Positions 8,386 to 16,731 of a stretch of DNA of 64,000 nt are shown here, piece after piece. How positions within the stretch are numbered: the stretch's first letter is position 1; every line of letters begins with the position of its first letter. Position numbers and translations under genes: made by a program. Source of the stretch: Actinomadura sp. WMMA1423 (GTDB lineage Bacteria; Actinomycetota; Actinomycetes; Streptosporangiales; Streptosporangiaceae); the NCBI RefSeq assembly GCF_006547145.1, contig NZ_CP041244.1, positions 6,448,001 through 6,512,000 on the forward strand, read 5' to 3'. Below the pieces are notes generated by a model, which did not search any database, was not told the origin of the DNA, and saw only the letters and a program-made list of their open reading frames with translations.

Positions 8386-9486
8386 GTGTTGGCACCCATC
8401 GTGCACGTCCTCGGGGCGAGGCCCAATTTCGTCAAGGCGGCGCCGGTGATCTCGGCACTGGCCGCGGCGGGCGCGGAGCAGGCCGTGATCCACACCGGCC
8501 AGCACTACGACGCGCGCATGTCGGAGGTCTTCTTCGACCAGCTGGGGCTGCCCGAACCCGACGTCAACCTCGGCGTCGGGTCGGGCGGGCACGCCGAGCA
8601 GACCGCCGCGCTCATGATCGGGCTGGAGAAGGAGTTCACCGGCCGTTCACCCGCGCTCGTCATCGTGTACGGCGACGTGAACTCGACGATCGCCGCCGCA
8701 CTCGTCGCGGCCAAGCTGCACATCCCGGTCGCCCATGTGGAGGCCGGGCTGCGCAGCTTCGACATGACCATGCCGGAGGAGGTCAACCGCAGGGTGACCG
8801 ACCAGCTCTCCGCGCTGTGCCTGGTCACGAGCCCGGAGGGGATCGGCCACCTGGCCGCCGAGGGCGTCCCGGTGGAGCGGACCCACCTGGTCGGCAACCC
8901 GATGATCGATACGTTGCTGGCCAACCTGGACAAGTTCGACACCGGGGCCGTCCGGGAGGCGCACGGGCTGCCGGAGCGGTACGTCCTGGCGACCATGCAC
9001 CGGCCCGCGAACGTCGACGCGCCGGAGACGGCCGCGAACCTGGTCCGGCGCCTGCACGGCGTCGCCGACCTCGCCGACCTGGTCATCCCCGTCCACCCGC
9101 GCGGGCGGGCGAACCTGCTGGCCGCGGGGCTGGACGAGCACGACCGCGTGCACATTCTGGAGCCGCTGGGGTACATCGACTTCATCGCGGCCGTGCGGGG
9201 CGCGGCGGCGGTCGTCACGGACTCGGGGGGTCTCCAGGAGGAGACGACGATCCTCGGGGTGCCGTGCCTGACCGTCCGCCCCAACACCGAGCGGCCGATC
9301 ACGATCACCCACGGCACGAACCGGCTCGTCACGTTCGAGGAGCTCGTGCCGGGGGTCCGCAAGAGCCTGGAAGGGGGGCCCGCGGGCGGGGCGGCCGCGC
9401 GGGCGGACGAGCGCAGGCCGCCGCTGTGGGACGGCCACGCCGGACCCCGCATCGCCGAAGTGATCATGGAGTTCCTGGGTGAGTGA
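8386..9486 (+). CDS. wecB: UDP-N-acetylglucosamine 2-epimerase (non-hydrolysing)
   Basis: 366 residues, usual for WecB/MnaA. Recognisable blocks are GARPNFVKAAPVI near the start, HTGQHYD, HVEAGLRSFD, PEEVNRR and the C-terminal SGGLQEE followed by TERPIT. The enzyme interconverts UDP-GlcNAc and UDP-ManNAc in the cytoplasm, feeding teichoic acid linkage units or mannosaminuronic acid polymers. GTG 8386 is preferred because AGAAGGG lies 5 nt upstream; an ATG at 8368 has no ribosome-binding site and adds six residues. Its stop overlaps the next gene by 8 bp, showing translational coupling to the coiled-coil unknown. Together with the dehydrogenase at 5583 it could make UDP-ManNAcA. Confidence 0.9.
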   Translation: MLAPIVHVLGARPNFVKAAPVISALAAAGAEQAVIHTGQHYDARMSEVFFDQLGLPEPDVNLGVGSGGHAEQTAALMIGLEKEFTGRSPALVIVYGDVNSTIAAALVAAKLHIPVAHVEAGLRSFDMTMPEEVNRRVTDQLSALCLVTSPEGIGHLAAEGVPVERTHLVGNPMIDTLLANLDKFDTGAVREAHGLPERYVLATMHRPANVDAPETAANLVRRLHGVADLADLVIPVHPRGRANLLAAGLDEHDRVHILEPLGYIDFIAAVRGAAAVVTDSGGLQEETTILGVPCLTVRPNTERPITITHGTNRLVTFEELVPGVRKSLEGGPAGGAAARADERRPPLWDGHAGPRIAEVIMEFLGE

Positions 9487-10204
9487 CGAGGAGACGAACG
9501 CCAAGGCCGTCCAGCGGCTCGGCCGGCTGAGGTCCACGCTGCGCGAGCGCGAGGCGCGCGTCGAGGAGCTGGAGCGGCGGCTCGCGGCCCTGGAGGCCTC
9601 GACGGCCGTCCGGTTCGGGCGGCTGGTCGCCGGCGCCGCGCGCGACCCGAAGCGGGGCACGCGGCTGCCGAAGGAGCTGTACCGGCTCTGGCGCAAGCGC
9701 AGCGCCCCGGTCTCGGCGGCGGGGCGCGCCAAGAGCGGCGTCAATCCGGAGCGCGTGGACCGGCCGGAGGACCGCCTGCTCGTCGCGGGCCCCTCCGACG
9801 TCCCGATCATCGCGGGGGTGCTCGCGCCCGGGACCGCCGCCGTCCTCGCCGAGCACGCCAAGGTCGTCACGCTCTACCCGCACGACGCCGCGATCGCCCT
9901 CGAAGCCGCCGACGTGGACGCGCTCGTGGTGGACGCGGCGGCCGGCGAGCCCGGCGGCCCCTGGGCTTACCTGGGCGTTCCCGGCATGTACGACCGCGAT
10001 CTGGCGCTGCACGGCCTCCGCCGGATCGCCGCGGCCCGCTCGCTCCCGCTCGTCCTGTGGGGCGAGGCGCCGCCCGCCACCCTCGCGTCCCTGCGCTGGG
10101 ACGCGACCGTAACCGCGCCCGCAGGGCTCACCGAACTCCTGGAACCGGCGCCGTCGCGGGGGGACGCGGAGGGGCGTCCCGCCACGAGGAGCCCGGCCCG
10201 TTGA
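9479..10204 (+). CDS. coiled-coil protein of unknown function, coupled to wecB
   Basis: 241 residues, not recognised as a named family. Residues 10-45 are a heptad-rich coiled coil (LRSTLREREARVEELERRLA). A basic linker follows, then an alpha/beta region (about 95-225) with DALVVDAAAGEPGGPW and SLPLVLWGEAPPAT. The latter resembles the N-terminal half of CgeB/DUF3880-type glycosyltransferases, where a P-x-V-x-W strand ends the domain; this is inference from pattern only. No donor-binding half is present. GTG 9479 overlaps the end of wecB, and the tandem glycosyltransferase follows after 11 bp, so all three form one operon. It may be a scaffold or half-enzyme for the downstream transferase. Confidence 0.6.
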   Translation: MSDEETNAKAVQRLGRLRSTLREREARVEELERRLAALEASTAVRFGRLVAGAARDPKRGTRLPKELYRLWRKRSAPVSAAGRAKSGVNPERVDRPEDRLLVAGPSDVPIIAGVLAPGTAAVLAEHAKVVTLYPHDAAIALEAADVDALVVDAAAGEPGGPWAYLGVPGMYDRDLALHGLRRIAAARSLPLVLWGEAPPATLASLRWDATVTAPAGLTELLEPAPSRGDAEGRPATRSPAR

Positions 10205-10215
10205 AAGGAACCACC

Positions 10216-12381
10216 GTGCGACCACGCGCCCTCGTCTACGGAGACGTCGACCTCAACATGATCGACGGATCGGCCATCTGGGCCCAGGGCATGGTGCAGG
10301 CCCTGGCCCGCGCCGGCTGCGAGGTGACCCTGGTCCTCAAGGCTCCCGTCCGGACCGGTCGTCTCGTCGACCCGATCCGTGCCCTGCCCGGCGTCACCGT
10401 ACGCAGCCCGCACGCCGAGGGCCTGTTCGACGGCCCCGCCAACATGGCTCCCAAGCACGCGGCGGAGGTCCTCGCCCGCGTCGACCAGGAGGCCCCGCAC
10501 GACCTCGTCGTCGTGCGCGGCCGCGACCTCGTGAGCAAGCTCGCCGCGGGTCCTCTGGCCGGCCGGCTCTGGACGTACCTGACCGACGTCCCCCAGTCGG
10601 CGGCGGACTTCACCGCCCAGGCCAAGGGCGAGCTGCGCCGGATCGCCGACGCCTCCCGCGTCCTGCTCTGCCAGACCGAGGAGCTGCGAGGCTTCCTGGA
10701 GGGCGCCGTCCCGGCCACCGCCGGCAAGAGCGTGCTGTTCCCGCCGGTGGTCGTGCTCCCGGACGGTCTGGAGACGCGGGGCGCGGGCCCGTCCGGGGGC
10801 CCGCTCCGCCTCGTCTACACCGGCAAGTTCGCGCCGCGCTGGAACACCTACGAGATGACCTCGCTCCCGCGCCTGCTGGCCATGCGCGGCGTGCACGCCG
10901 AGCTGCACATGGTCGGGGACAAGATCCACCACGACCCGTCCGACCCCGGCTTCGCGGCCCGGATGAGGACCGCGCTGGAGACGGGCGACGGCGTCGTCTG
11001 GCACGGCGGCCACCCGCGCGCCGAGGCGATGCGGCTGACCGCCGCCTGCGACGTGGGCCTCTCCTGGCGCGACGCCTCCATGGACACGAGCCTGGAGCTG
11101 TCGACGAAGGTCCTGGAGTGCGGGACGCTCGGCGTCCCGGTCGTCCTCAACCGCACGCCCATGCACGAGCGGCTCGTCGGGAGCGACTACCCCCTGTTCG
11201 CCGCCACCGAGGACGACGTCCTCGACGCCCTGACGCTCATAGGCAAGAACCCCGAGGTCTTCACCCTCGCGACGGAACGCTGCCGCGCGGCGGCCGCCGG
11301 GTTCAGCCTCGACGCGGCCGCGGCCCGCCTCCGCGACGTCCTGGCGCAGGCGTTCCCCGAACCGTCCGAAAGCGTCCTCGCGGTCAAGGGGCGGCGCCTG
11401 CGCGTGGGCGTCGCGGGCCACGACCTGAAGTTCTTCTCCCGCCTGCTGGACTACCTGCGCTCCCGCCCCGACCTGGAGGTCCAGGTCGACCACTGGGCCG
11501 CGCTGAAGGCGCACGACGAGGAGCGGAGCCAGGCCCTGGTCGACTGGGCGGACGTCATCGTCTGCGAGTGGTGCGGCCCGAACGCCCTCTGGTACGCCCG
11601 GCGCAAGCGCCCGGACCAGCGCCTCGTCGTGCGCCTGCACCGCTTCGAGCTGTACGCGGCCTGGCCGAAGCAGCTCGACATCGGCGCCGTCGACCAGGTC
11701 ATCTGCGTCAGCCCCCACTACAACGACCTGACCCGCGAGATCACCGGCTGGCCCGCCGGGAAGGTCGTCACGGTCCCGAACTGGGTGGACGACGCGCAGC
11801 TCGACCGGGCCAAGCTCCCCGGCGCCGAGCACCACCTCGGGATGATCGGCATCGCCCCGTCCCGCAAGCGCCTGGACCTGGCCCTGGACGTCGTCGAGGA
11901 ACTGCGCCGCGACGACCCCCGCTTCACCCTCTTCGTCAAGTCCAAGCTCCCTTGGGACTACTGGTGGATCTGGCAGAAGGACGACGAGCGGGCCCACTAC
12001 GAGGAGGTCTTCCGCCGCATCCGCCGGTCCCGCGTCCTGTCCGGCGGCGTCGTGTTCGACTCCTACGGCCGCGACGTGGCGTCCTGGCTGCGCCGCATCG
12101 GCTGGGTCCTGTCCACCAGCGACGACGAGAGCTTCCACCTGGCCCCCGCCGAGGGCATGGCGTCGGGCGCCGTCCCGGCCCTGCTTCCGTGGCCCGGCTC
12201 CGACACCATCTACGACCGGCGCTGGATCCACGACGAGACGTCCGCCATGGCCGCCTCCATCGCCACCACGGTCTCCCTGGACCGCTGGCAGGAGGACGCC
12301 GAACTGGCCCGCACCCAGGTCAAGGCCGCCTACAGCCTGGACGAGGTCTGCCGCCAGTGGACGGACCTCCTCGCCGGTTAG
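10216..12381 (+). CDS. tandem (two-module) glycosyltransferase
   Basis: 721 residues carrying two GT-B-like modules. Module 1 (about 1-390) ends in a family 4 style donor site: SLELSTKVLECGTLGVPVVL. Module 2 (about 395-715) starts afresh with RLRVGVAGHDLKFFSRLLDY, has VDQVICVSPHYNDLTREIT and a second donor-like region with ESFHLAPAEGMASGAVPALL. It probably transfers two sugars in sequence, or one half is structural. The start GTG has AAAGGA 6 nt upstream; an in-frame extension back into the previous gene was rejected. The 3' end overlaps the convergent HxlR gene by 4 bp. Confidence 0.78.
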   Translation: MRPRALVYGDVDLNMIDGSAIWAQGMVQALARAGCEVTLVLKAPVRTGRLVDPIRALPGVTVRSPHAEGLFDGPANMAPKHAAEVLARVDQEAPHDLVVVRGRDLVSKLAAGPLAGRLWTYLTDVPQSAADFTAQAKGELRRIADASRVLLCQTEELRGFLEGAVPATAGKSVLFPPVVVLPDGLETRGAGPSGGPLRLVYTGKFAPRWNTYEMTSLPRLLAMRGVHAELHMVGDKIHHDPSDPGFAARMRTALETGDGVVWHGGHPRAEAMRLTAACDVGLSWRDASMDTSLELSTKVLECGTLGVPVVLNRTPMHERLVGSDYPLFAATEDDVLDALTLIGKNPEVFTLATERCRAAAAGFSLDAAAARLRDVLAQAFPEPSESVLAVKGRRLRVGVAGHDLKFFSRLLDYLRSRPDLEVQVDHWAALKAHDEERSQALVDWADVIVCEWCGPNALWYARRKRPDQRLVVRLHRFELYAAWPKQLDIGAVDQVICVSPHYNDLTREITGWPAGKVVTVPNWVDDAQLDRAKLPGAEHHLGMIGIAPSRKRLDLALDVVEELRRDDPRFTLFVKSKLPWDYWWIWQKDDERAHYEEVFRRIRRSRVLSGGVVFDSYGRDVASWLRRIGWVLSTSDDESFHLAPAEGMASGAVPALLPWPGSDTIYDRRWIHDETSAMAASIATTVSLDRWQEDAELARTQVKAAYSLDEVCRQWTDLLAG

Positions 12382-13061
12382 GCGCTCTCACCCATCTGGT
12401 GAGGACGGGGGACGCCGGCGTAGGGAGGGAGGGTGAACCACGTCGGGACGCCGCGGCGCAGGCGTTCGGGCCCCTCCACCTCGACCGTTCCCGCGCGCAG
12501 GGCGTCGGCCCAGGCCAGGTCGCCGCGCCAGATCTCGATCATGGCGCGCAGGGGAGCGGTCACGGTGACGGAGACCTCGTGGCCGGGGTCGTGATCGCAG
12601 ACGTCGACGTTGTCGGCGGTCACGACCAGCCACCACCGGCGGTTGGCGGGCGGGACGTCCGGGAAGCGGAACAGCAGCACGGTCCGGCCTTCGGGCACCG
12701 CCCCGGAATCGACGTTCCGGCGCATGTCCCAGAGGAGGAGCTTCGGGTCCAGGTCGAGCTCGCCCAGCTCGCCGATCCAGCGCACTCCCCAGACGGCGAG
12801 GGCCTCGGCCACCGGACGCAGCTCCTCGCCCGCCGGTGTCAGGACGTACCGGTCGTCCCGCTTCTCGACGATCCCGGCGCGGACGAGCTGGTTCAGGCGC
12901 TTGGCGAGGAGGGTGGGCGACATGCGCGGCACCCCGCGCCGCACCTCGTTGAAGCGCTCGCTCCCCGCGAGCAGCTCGCGGACGATCAGCAGCGTCCAGC
13001 GCTCGTCGAGCAGCTCCATCGCCTTGGCGACGGGACAGAACTGGTAGTAAGAGGCCCCCAT
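12378..13061 (-). CDS. HxlR-type transcriptional regulator with SCP2-like C-terminal domain
   Basis: 227 residues. The N-terminal half is an HxlR winged helix: FCPVAKAMELLDERWTLLIV, then RFNEVRRGVPRMSPTLLAKR (recognition helix) and the wing RYVLTPAGEELRPV. Residues 110-225 resemble an SCP2/sterol-carrier-like domain (PLRAMIEIWRGDL, TVEVEGPERLRRGVPTWF), a common fusion in actinobacteria thought to sense a hydrophobic ligand. ATG 13059-13061 was chosen because the HxlR domain begins a few residues later; the in-frame upstream region lies over the operators. It is divergent from a methyltransferase gene, with two inverted repeats between them that it probably binds. Confidence 0.82.
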   Translation of the reverse strand: MGASYYQFCPVAKAMELLDERWTLLIVRELLAGSERFNEVRRGVPRMSPTLLAKRLNQLVRAGIVEKRDDRYVLTPAGEELRPVAEALAVWGVRWIGELGELDLDPKLLLWDMRRNVDSGAVPEGRTVLLFRFPDVPPANRRWWLVVTADNVDVCDHDPGHEVSVTVTAPLRAMIEIWRGDLAWADALRAGTVEVEGPERLRRGVPTWFTLPPYAGVPRPHQMGESA

Positions 13062-13103
13062 ATCGGGCAGGCTAGGCGGCCGCGGCGCCGTCTGCCAGGG
13101 CAG

Positions 13104-13118
13104 GTACAGATCCTGTAC
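13104..13118. promoter_or_regulatory. palindromic operator candidate, HxlR/methyltransferase gap
   Basis: GTACAG-ATC-CTGTAC is a perfect 15-bp palindrome with 6-bp arms, 43 bp upstream of the HxlR regulator start and 59 bp upstream of the methyltransferase start. HxlR dimers bind such sites, usually in their own divergent promoter. The match is direct; binding is inferred. Confidence 0.55.
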
Positions 13119-13144
13119 TAGGAACGGGCCCGGCCGGTTCCTAG
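13118..13144. promoter_or_regulatory. second inverted repeat abutting the HxlR operator candidate
   Basis: CTAGGAAC (13118-13125) and GTTCCTAG (13137-13144) are perfect 8-bp arms around an 11-bp GC-rich centre. The site shares one base with the preceding palindrome, so two proteins or two dimers would compete or cooperate here. It ends 32 bp before the methyltransferase start codon. Confidence 0.5.
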
Positions 13145-13176
13145 CGTGGACCCCACGACACGAGGGGAGAAGGATC

Positions 13177-13989
13177 ATGGGGGACGCAGTGAAGGCCGCG
13201 CACAGGGCGATGTGGGCGACGGGCGACTACCCGGCGCTGGCGGACGAGGTGATCCCGGAGCTCGGGCCGGCGCTGGTCCGCGCCGCCGGGATCGGGCCGG
13301 GGCAGCGGGTGCTGGACGTCGCGGCGGGAGCGGGCAACGCGGCCGTCGCGGCGGCGCTCGCGGGGGCGGACGTGGTCGCGAGCGACCTGACGCCCGAACT
13401 GCTCGACGCCGGCAGGCGGGCCGCGGCGCGGCGCGGCGCGGAGCTGGAATGGCGGGTGGCCGACGCGGAGGCGCTGCCGTTCGAGGACGGGGAGTTCGAC
13501 GCCGTGCTGTCCTGCGTGGGCGCCATGTTCGCCCCGCGGCACCAGGCCACCGCCGACGAACTGGTCCGCGTCTGCCGGCCGGGCGGCACGATCGGGCTGC
13601 TCAACTGGACGCCGGAGGGGTTCATCGGCCGGATGTTCGGCGTGATGAAGCCCTACGCGCCCCCGCCCCCGCCCGGGGCGCAGCCGCCGCCGCTGTGGGG
13701 GAGCCCGGAGCACGTCCAGGAGCTGTTCGGCGAGCGCGTCACCGATGCCGGGTTCCGGCGGGACGCGCTGCGGGTCGACGCGTTCGAGAAGCCGGTCGAC
13801 TTCCGCGACTACTTCAAGGCCCGCTACGGGCCCACGATCAGCGTCTACGACCGCATCGCCGGCGACCCCGACAGGGTCGCCGCGCTGGACCAGGCCCTCG
13901 CCGAACTCGCCGGGGAGTACGACCGGGGGGAGCCCACCCTGTCCATGGACTGGGAGTACCTCCTGGTGACGGCCCGCCGCGCGGGCTGA
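13177..13989 (+). CDS. class I SAM-dependent methyltransferase
   Basis: 270 residues. Motif I is VLDVAAGAGNAA, followed by VVASDLTPELLDAGRR (acidic end of strand 2) and FDAVLSCVGAMFAP (motif IV). A proline-rich loop (PPPPPGAQPPP) sits in the cap region. It resembles small-molecule methyltransferases of the UbiE/Methyltransf_11 type; the substrate is unknown. ATG 13177 has GAGAAGGA just upstream. Divergent transcription from the HxlR regulator suggests control by that protein, possibly in response to the methyltransferase substrate. A strong hairpin terminator follows the stop codon. Confidence 0.82.
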   Translation: MGDAVKAAHRAMWATGDYPALADEVIPELGPALVRAAGIGPGQRVLDVAAGAGNAAVAAALAGADVVASDLTPELLDAGRRAAARRGAELEWRVADAEALPFEDGEFDAVLSCVGAMFAPRHQATADELVRVCRPGGTIGLLNWTPEGFIGRMFGVMKPYAPPPPPGAQPPPLWGSPEHVQELFGERVTDAGFRRDALRVDAFEKPVDFRDYFKARYGPTISVYDRIAGDPDRVAALDQALAELAGEYDRGEPTLSMDWEYLLVTARRAG

Positions 13990-14003
13990 GGGCCCGGAAA
14001 GAA

Positions 14004-14030
14004 GGTCCCCGCGGCGGTGCCGCGGGGACC
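14004..14030. terminator. bidirectional hairpin terminator
   Basis: A perfect 12-bp stem (GGTCCCCGCGGC / GCCGCGGGGACC) with a 3-nt loop lies between two convergent genes ending at 13989 and 14062. No T tract follows, as is common in high-GC actinomycetes. Likely serves both strands. Confidence 0.75.
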
Positions 14031-14061
14031 TGTCCATGACCGGGCGGGCCGGACGGGCCGG

Positions 14062-15069
14062 TCAGCCGGAGCTTCCGACGGCGGCGCCCGCCTCGGCGGG
14101 CTCGGAGGGCAGCTCGGCCCGGTAGGTCTCGATCTTGGCGTTGAGCTTGGTGAGGGTGCGGCTGTAGTCGCGGCTGGAGAGCCAGAACTTGTAGATGATG
14201 ATCAGCTCGAAGGCCAGCAGGCCGACGCCGCTCAGGACCACCACGGGGATGATCGCGCCCGGCACGATCGCGGCGGCGACGGGGGCGACGATGAACACGC
14301 CCATCTGGAACTCGATGCCGCTGATCAGGTGGGGGCGGATGCGGCCCGCCATCAGGACGTTGCGGATGCGGGCGTACCAGGGGAAGCGCTGGTTGAAGCC
14401 CGTCTGGAGGGCCGCGTTGGGGTCGTCGCCGACGACGCGGTTCTCCGCGTCGGCCTCGGGGTCCTCGGTGAGCGCCTCGGCGGAGCGCAGCTCCTCGTCG
14501 GCGTCGGCCAGGTCGCCGTTCGCCCGGCGGGCCGCGAGCTCGAGCGCCCGGGCCTCCTGGCGGGCCGCGTTGAGGGTCGTCCGCATCTGCGAGCGGACCT
14601 TGTAGATCTCCAGCGCGTCCATGTAGCGCAGCATGTCGAGGAAGACGACGCCGAGCGCCGTCCAGATGTAGGCGACGTTGCCGGTCGCGGCGTACTGCCC
14701 GGCCATCAGGGCGATCGCGCAGGCGAGGACGCGGACGCGGTCGAAGATGTAGTCGAGCCAGGCGCCGAACACCGAACCGGTGCCCTTCAGACGGGCTATC
14801 TTGCCGTCCATGCAGTCGAGCGTGAACGACAGGTGGTACAGCAGCGCGCCGGCGAGCAGCCACGGCCAGGACGCGACGGCGAAGCAGGCGCCGGCGGCGA
14901 GGCCGAGGACCAGCGCGCCGACGGTGAGCTGGTTCGGCGTCACGCGCGTCCGGTTGGCCGTGAACCTGACCAGCCTGGCGGCGAGCGGGTCGACCAGCAG
15001 CACGGTCCACCAGGCGTCACGCGCCTTGTACGTCCGTTGCCGAACGTCATCGAGCGTGAAGTTCGCCAT
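14062..15069 (-). CDS. CDP-alcohol phosphatidyltransferase family protein
   Basis: 335 residues. The full family signature D-G-x2-A-R-x8-G-x3-D-x3-D is present at residues 88-110 (D88, G89, A92, R93, G102, D106, D110). Hydrophobic helices lie on both sides, with an acidic, soluble insert around residues 175-215 (TEDPEADAEN). These integral membrane enzymes transfer a phospho-alcohol from CDP-alcohol to an acceptor such as inositol phosphate, glycerol phosphate or a sugar. The length and insert do not match plain PgsA or PIP synthase, so a role in glycopolymer or unusual phospholipid synthesis is possible. The start ATG has AAAGGA 6 nt upstream. Confidence 0.85.
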   Translation of the reverse strand: MANFTLDDVRQRTYKARDAWWTVLLVDPLAARLVRFTANRTRVTPNQLTVGALVLGLAAGACFAVASWPWLLAGALLYHLSFTLDCMDGKIARLKGTGSVFGAWLDYIFDRVRVLACAIALMAGQYAATGNVAYIWTALGVVFLDMLRYMDALEIYKVRSQMRTTLNAARQEARALELAARRANGDLADADEELRSAEALTEDPEADAENRVVGDDPNAALQTGFNQRFPWYARIRNVLMAGRIRPHLISGIEFQMGVFIVAPVAAAIVPGAIIPVVVLSGVGLLAFELIIIYKFWLSSRDYSRTLTKLNAKIETYRAELPSEPAEAGAAVGSSG

Positions 15070-15192
15070 GGGGTTCCTTTCGTTCGCGGAGCGGTCCGAT
15101 GGTAGCGGCTGTCCGGTTCCGGTCACCGCTGATCTCCTCGATCGTGATCGTCCGGTCACATGACGACCACTTCCGTGGGTACGCGAGGGAAA

Positions 15193-16674
15193 ATGCGCGC
15201 GCGTTCCGTCCTGCCTCACCTCCCGTTCTGCGGGGTGCTCGCGGTCGCGGTCTGGATCCGGGCCGTGGCCGTCCTCGCCTATCCCGCGCCGCTGTGGTTC
15301 GGTGACTCGCCCGGCTACCTGGCGGCCGCGATCGGGTTCCGGCCGGACCCGACCCGTCCCAGCGGATACGCGATCCTGCTGTGGCTGCTCAAACCGTTCC
15401 ACAGTTTCACCGTGATCGTGTCCGTGCAGCACGGCATCGGGGTCCTTACCGGTGCCCTTGTTTACGTCCTCGTGTGGCGCGCTGGACGGGCGGCCTGGCC
15501 CGGCACGGAGGCGGGAGGGCGGCGGGCGTGGCTTCCCGGGGTGGCGGCGGCGCTCCTGACCGTCCCGGTGCTGATCCCCGTCCACCAGGTGGCCCTGGAG
15601 CACATGCTCATGTCGGACTCGCTGTTCGCCTTCCTGCTGCTCGCGGCGGTGGCGGCCGTGCTGTGGCGGCGCCGGCCGACCTGGTGGCTCGGCGCGGCGG
15701 CCGGAGTGCTCACGGCGGGGGCGGCCCTCACCCGGACGGCGGGCCTTCCCCTGATCGCCCTGATCCTCGTGGCGATGCTGGTCAGGCGGGCCGGGTGGAG
15801 GGCCTGCGCGGCGGCGGCGGTGACCTTCGCGCTGCCCGTCGCGGGCTATCTCTTCTGGTTCCACGCCGAGTACGGCCAGTACAAGATGGCCAAGGCCGAC
15901 CAGGTGTTCCTCTACGGGCGGACCGCCGCCTTCGCCGACTGCCGGGTCATCAAGCCGCGGCCCGAGCTGGCCGTCATGTGCCCCCGGCACAGCGACCCGC
16001 GGATCGCCGAGGCGTTCTCGGTGCTGTGGACGCCCGACTCCCCGTTCCGCCGCATCCCCGGCTGGGTCCACGGCGAGGAGGGCAACCGGCTCGCGGGGGA
16101 GTTCGCGTGGGCCGCGATCAAGGCGCAGCCCGTCGACTACACCAAGGTCGTCGTCAGGGACACGCTGAAGGCGTTCACCTGGCACCGGCAGCCGTACCCC
16201 ACGCCGTGGACGTGGCTCCAGTACGAGTTCCCCGAGGGCGAGGCATGGAGCACCAAGCAGGCCGACCTTGCCCGGCTCTACGGACCGGACGGCGAGACCC
16301 GGGTCGTCCGGCCGTGGGCGGGGCAGGTCCTCGCCTACCAGGACCACGTGGTCATGCCCGGCACGATCCTCGGGGTGCTGCTGCTCGGCGGGATCGCCGG
16401 GGCCGCGCTGCACGCCCGCTCGGAGGGGAGGTGGCGCCCGGCCAGGTCCGTGCGGCACTGGGCTGCGGGCCCGCTGCTCCCGTGGGGGACGAGCCTGGCG
16501 CTGCTGGTGATCCCCGCGGCGACCGCCGACTTCGACTACCGCTACGTCCTGCCCGCCGTCCCGTTCGCGTGCGTCGCGCTCGGCCTGGTCCTGTTCCCGC
16601 GGCGGCGCCCGCCGCGCGTGCCCGCGCCGCGGGACGAGGACCGTCCGGCGCCGAAGGAGAAGGTCGACGCCTGA
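15193..16674 (+). CDS. polytopic membrane protein, GT-C/ArnT-like
   Basis: 493 residues with about nine to ten hydrophobic segments. The first extracellular loop has WFGDSPGYLAAAI; the aspartate soon after TM1 (GDS) matches the position of the catalytic Asp of GT-C mannosyl/arabinosyltransferases, which use polyprenyl-phosphate sugars on the outer membrane face. A large extracytoplasmic loop (about 225-385) with two cysteines (DCRVIKPRPELAVMCP) separates the helices. ATG 15193 has a GAGGG 3 nt away, closer than ideal; an ATG at 15160 is an alternative. It is divergent from the CDP-alcohol phosphatidyltransferase. The GT-C call is inference; substrate unknown. Confidence 0.68.
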   Translation: MRARSVLPHLPFCGVLAVAVWIRAVAVLAYPAPLWFGDSPGYLAAAIGFRPDPTRPSGYAILLWLLKPFHSFTVIVSVQHGIGVLTGALVYVLVWRAGRAAWPGTEAGGRRAWLPGVAAALLTVPVLIPVHQVALEHMLMSDSLFAFLLLAAVAAVLWRRRPTWWLGAAAGVLTAGAALTRTAGLPLIALILVAMLVRRAGWRACAAAAVTFALPVAGYLFWFHAEYGQYKMAKADQVFLYGRTAAFADCRVIKPRPELAVMCPRHSDPRIAEAFSVLWTPDSPFRRIPGWVHGEEGNRLAGEFAWAAIKAQPVDYTKVVVRDTLKAFTWHRQPYPTPWTWLQYEFPEGEAWSTKQADLARLYGPDGETRVVRPWAGQVLAYQDHVVMPGTILGVLLLGGIAGAALHARSEGRWRPARSVRHWAAGPLLPWGTSLALLVIPAATADFDYRYVLPAVPFACVALGLVLFPRRRPPRVPAPRDEDRPAPKEKVDA

Positions 16675-16731
16675 GGAGGTCGCCGCCCGGCGGCCCGGAC
16701 CGGCGGGACCGGGCGGGTCCGGGCGCCGCGG

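Noticed and set aside
9967-12231. Long minus-strand frame opposite the tandem glycosyltransferase
   Set aside because: Glycine/valine/arginine-rich with no motif; the plus strand has two GT-B modules and a good ribosome-binding site.
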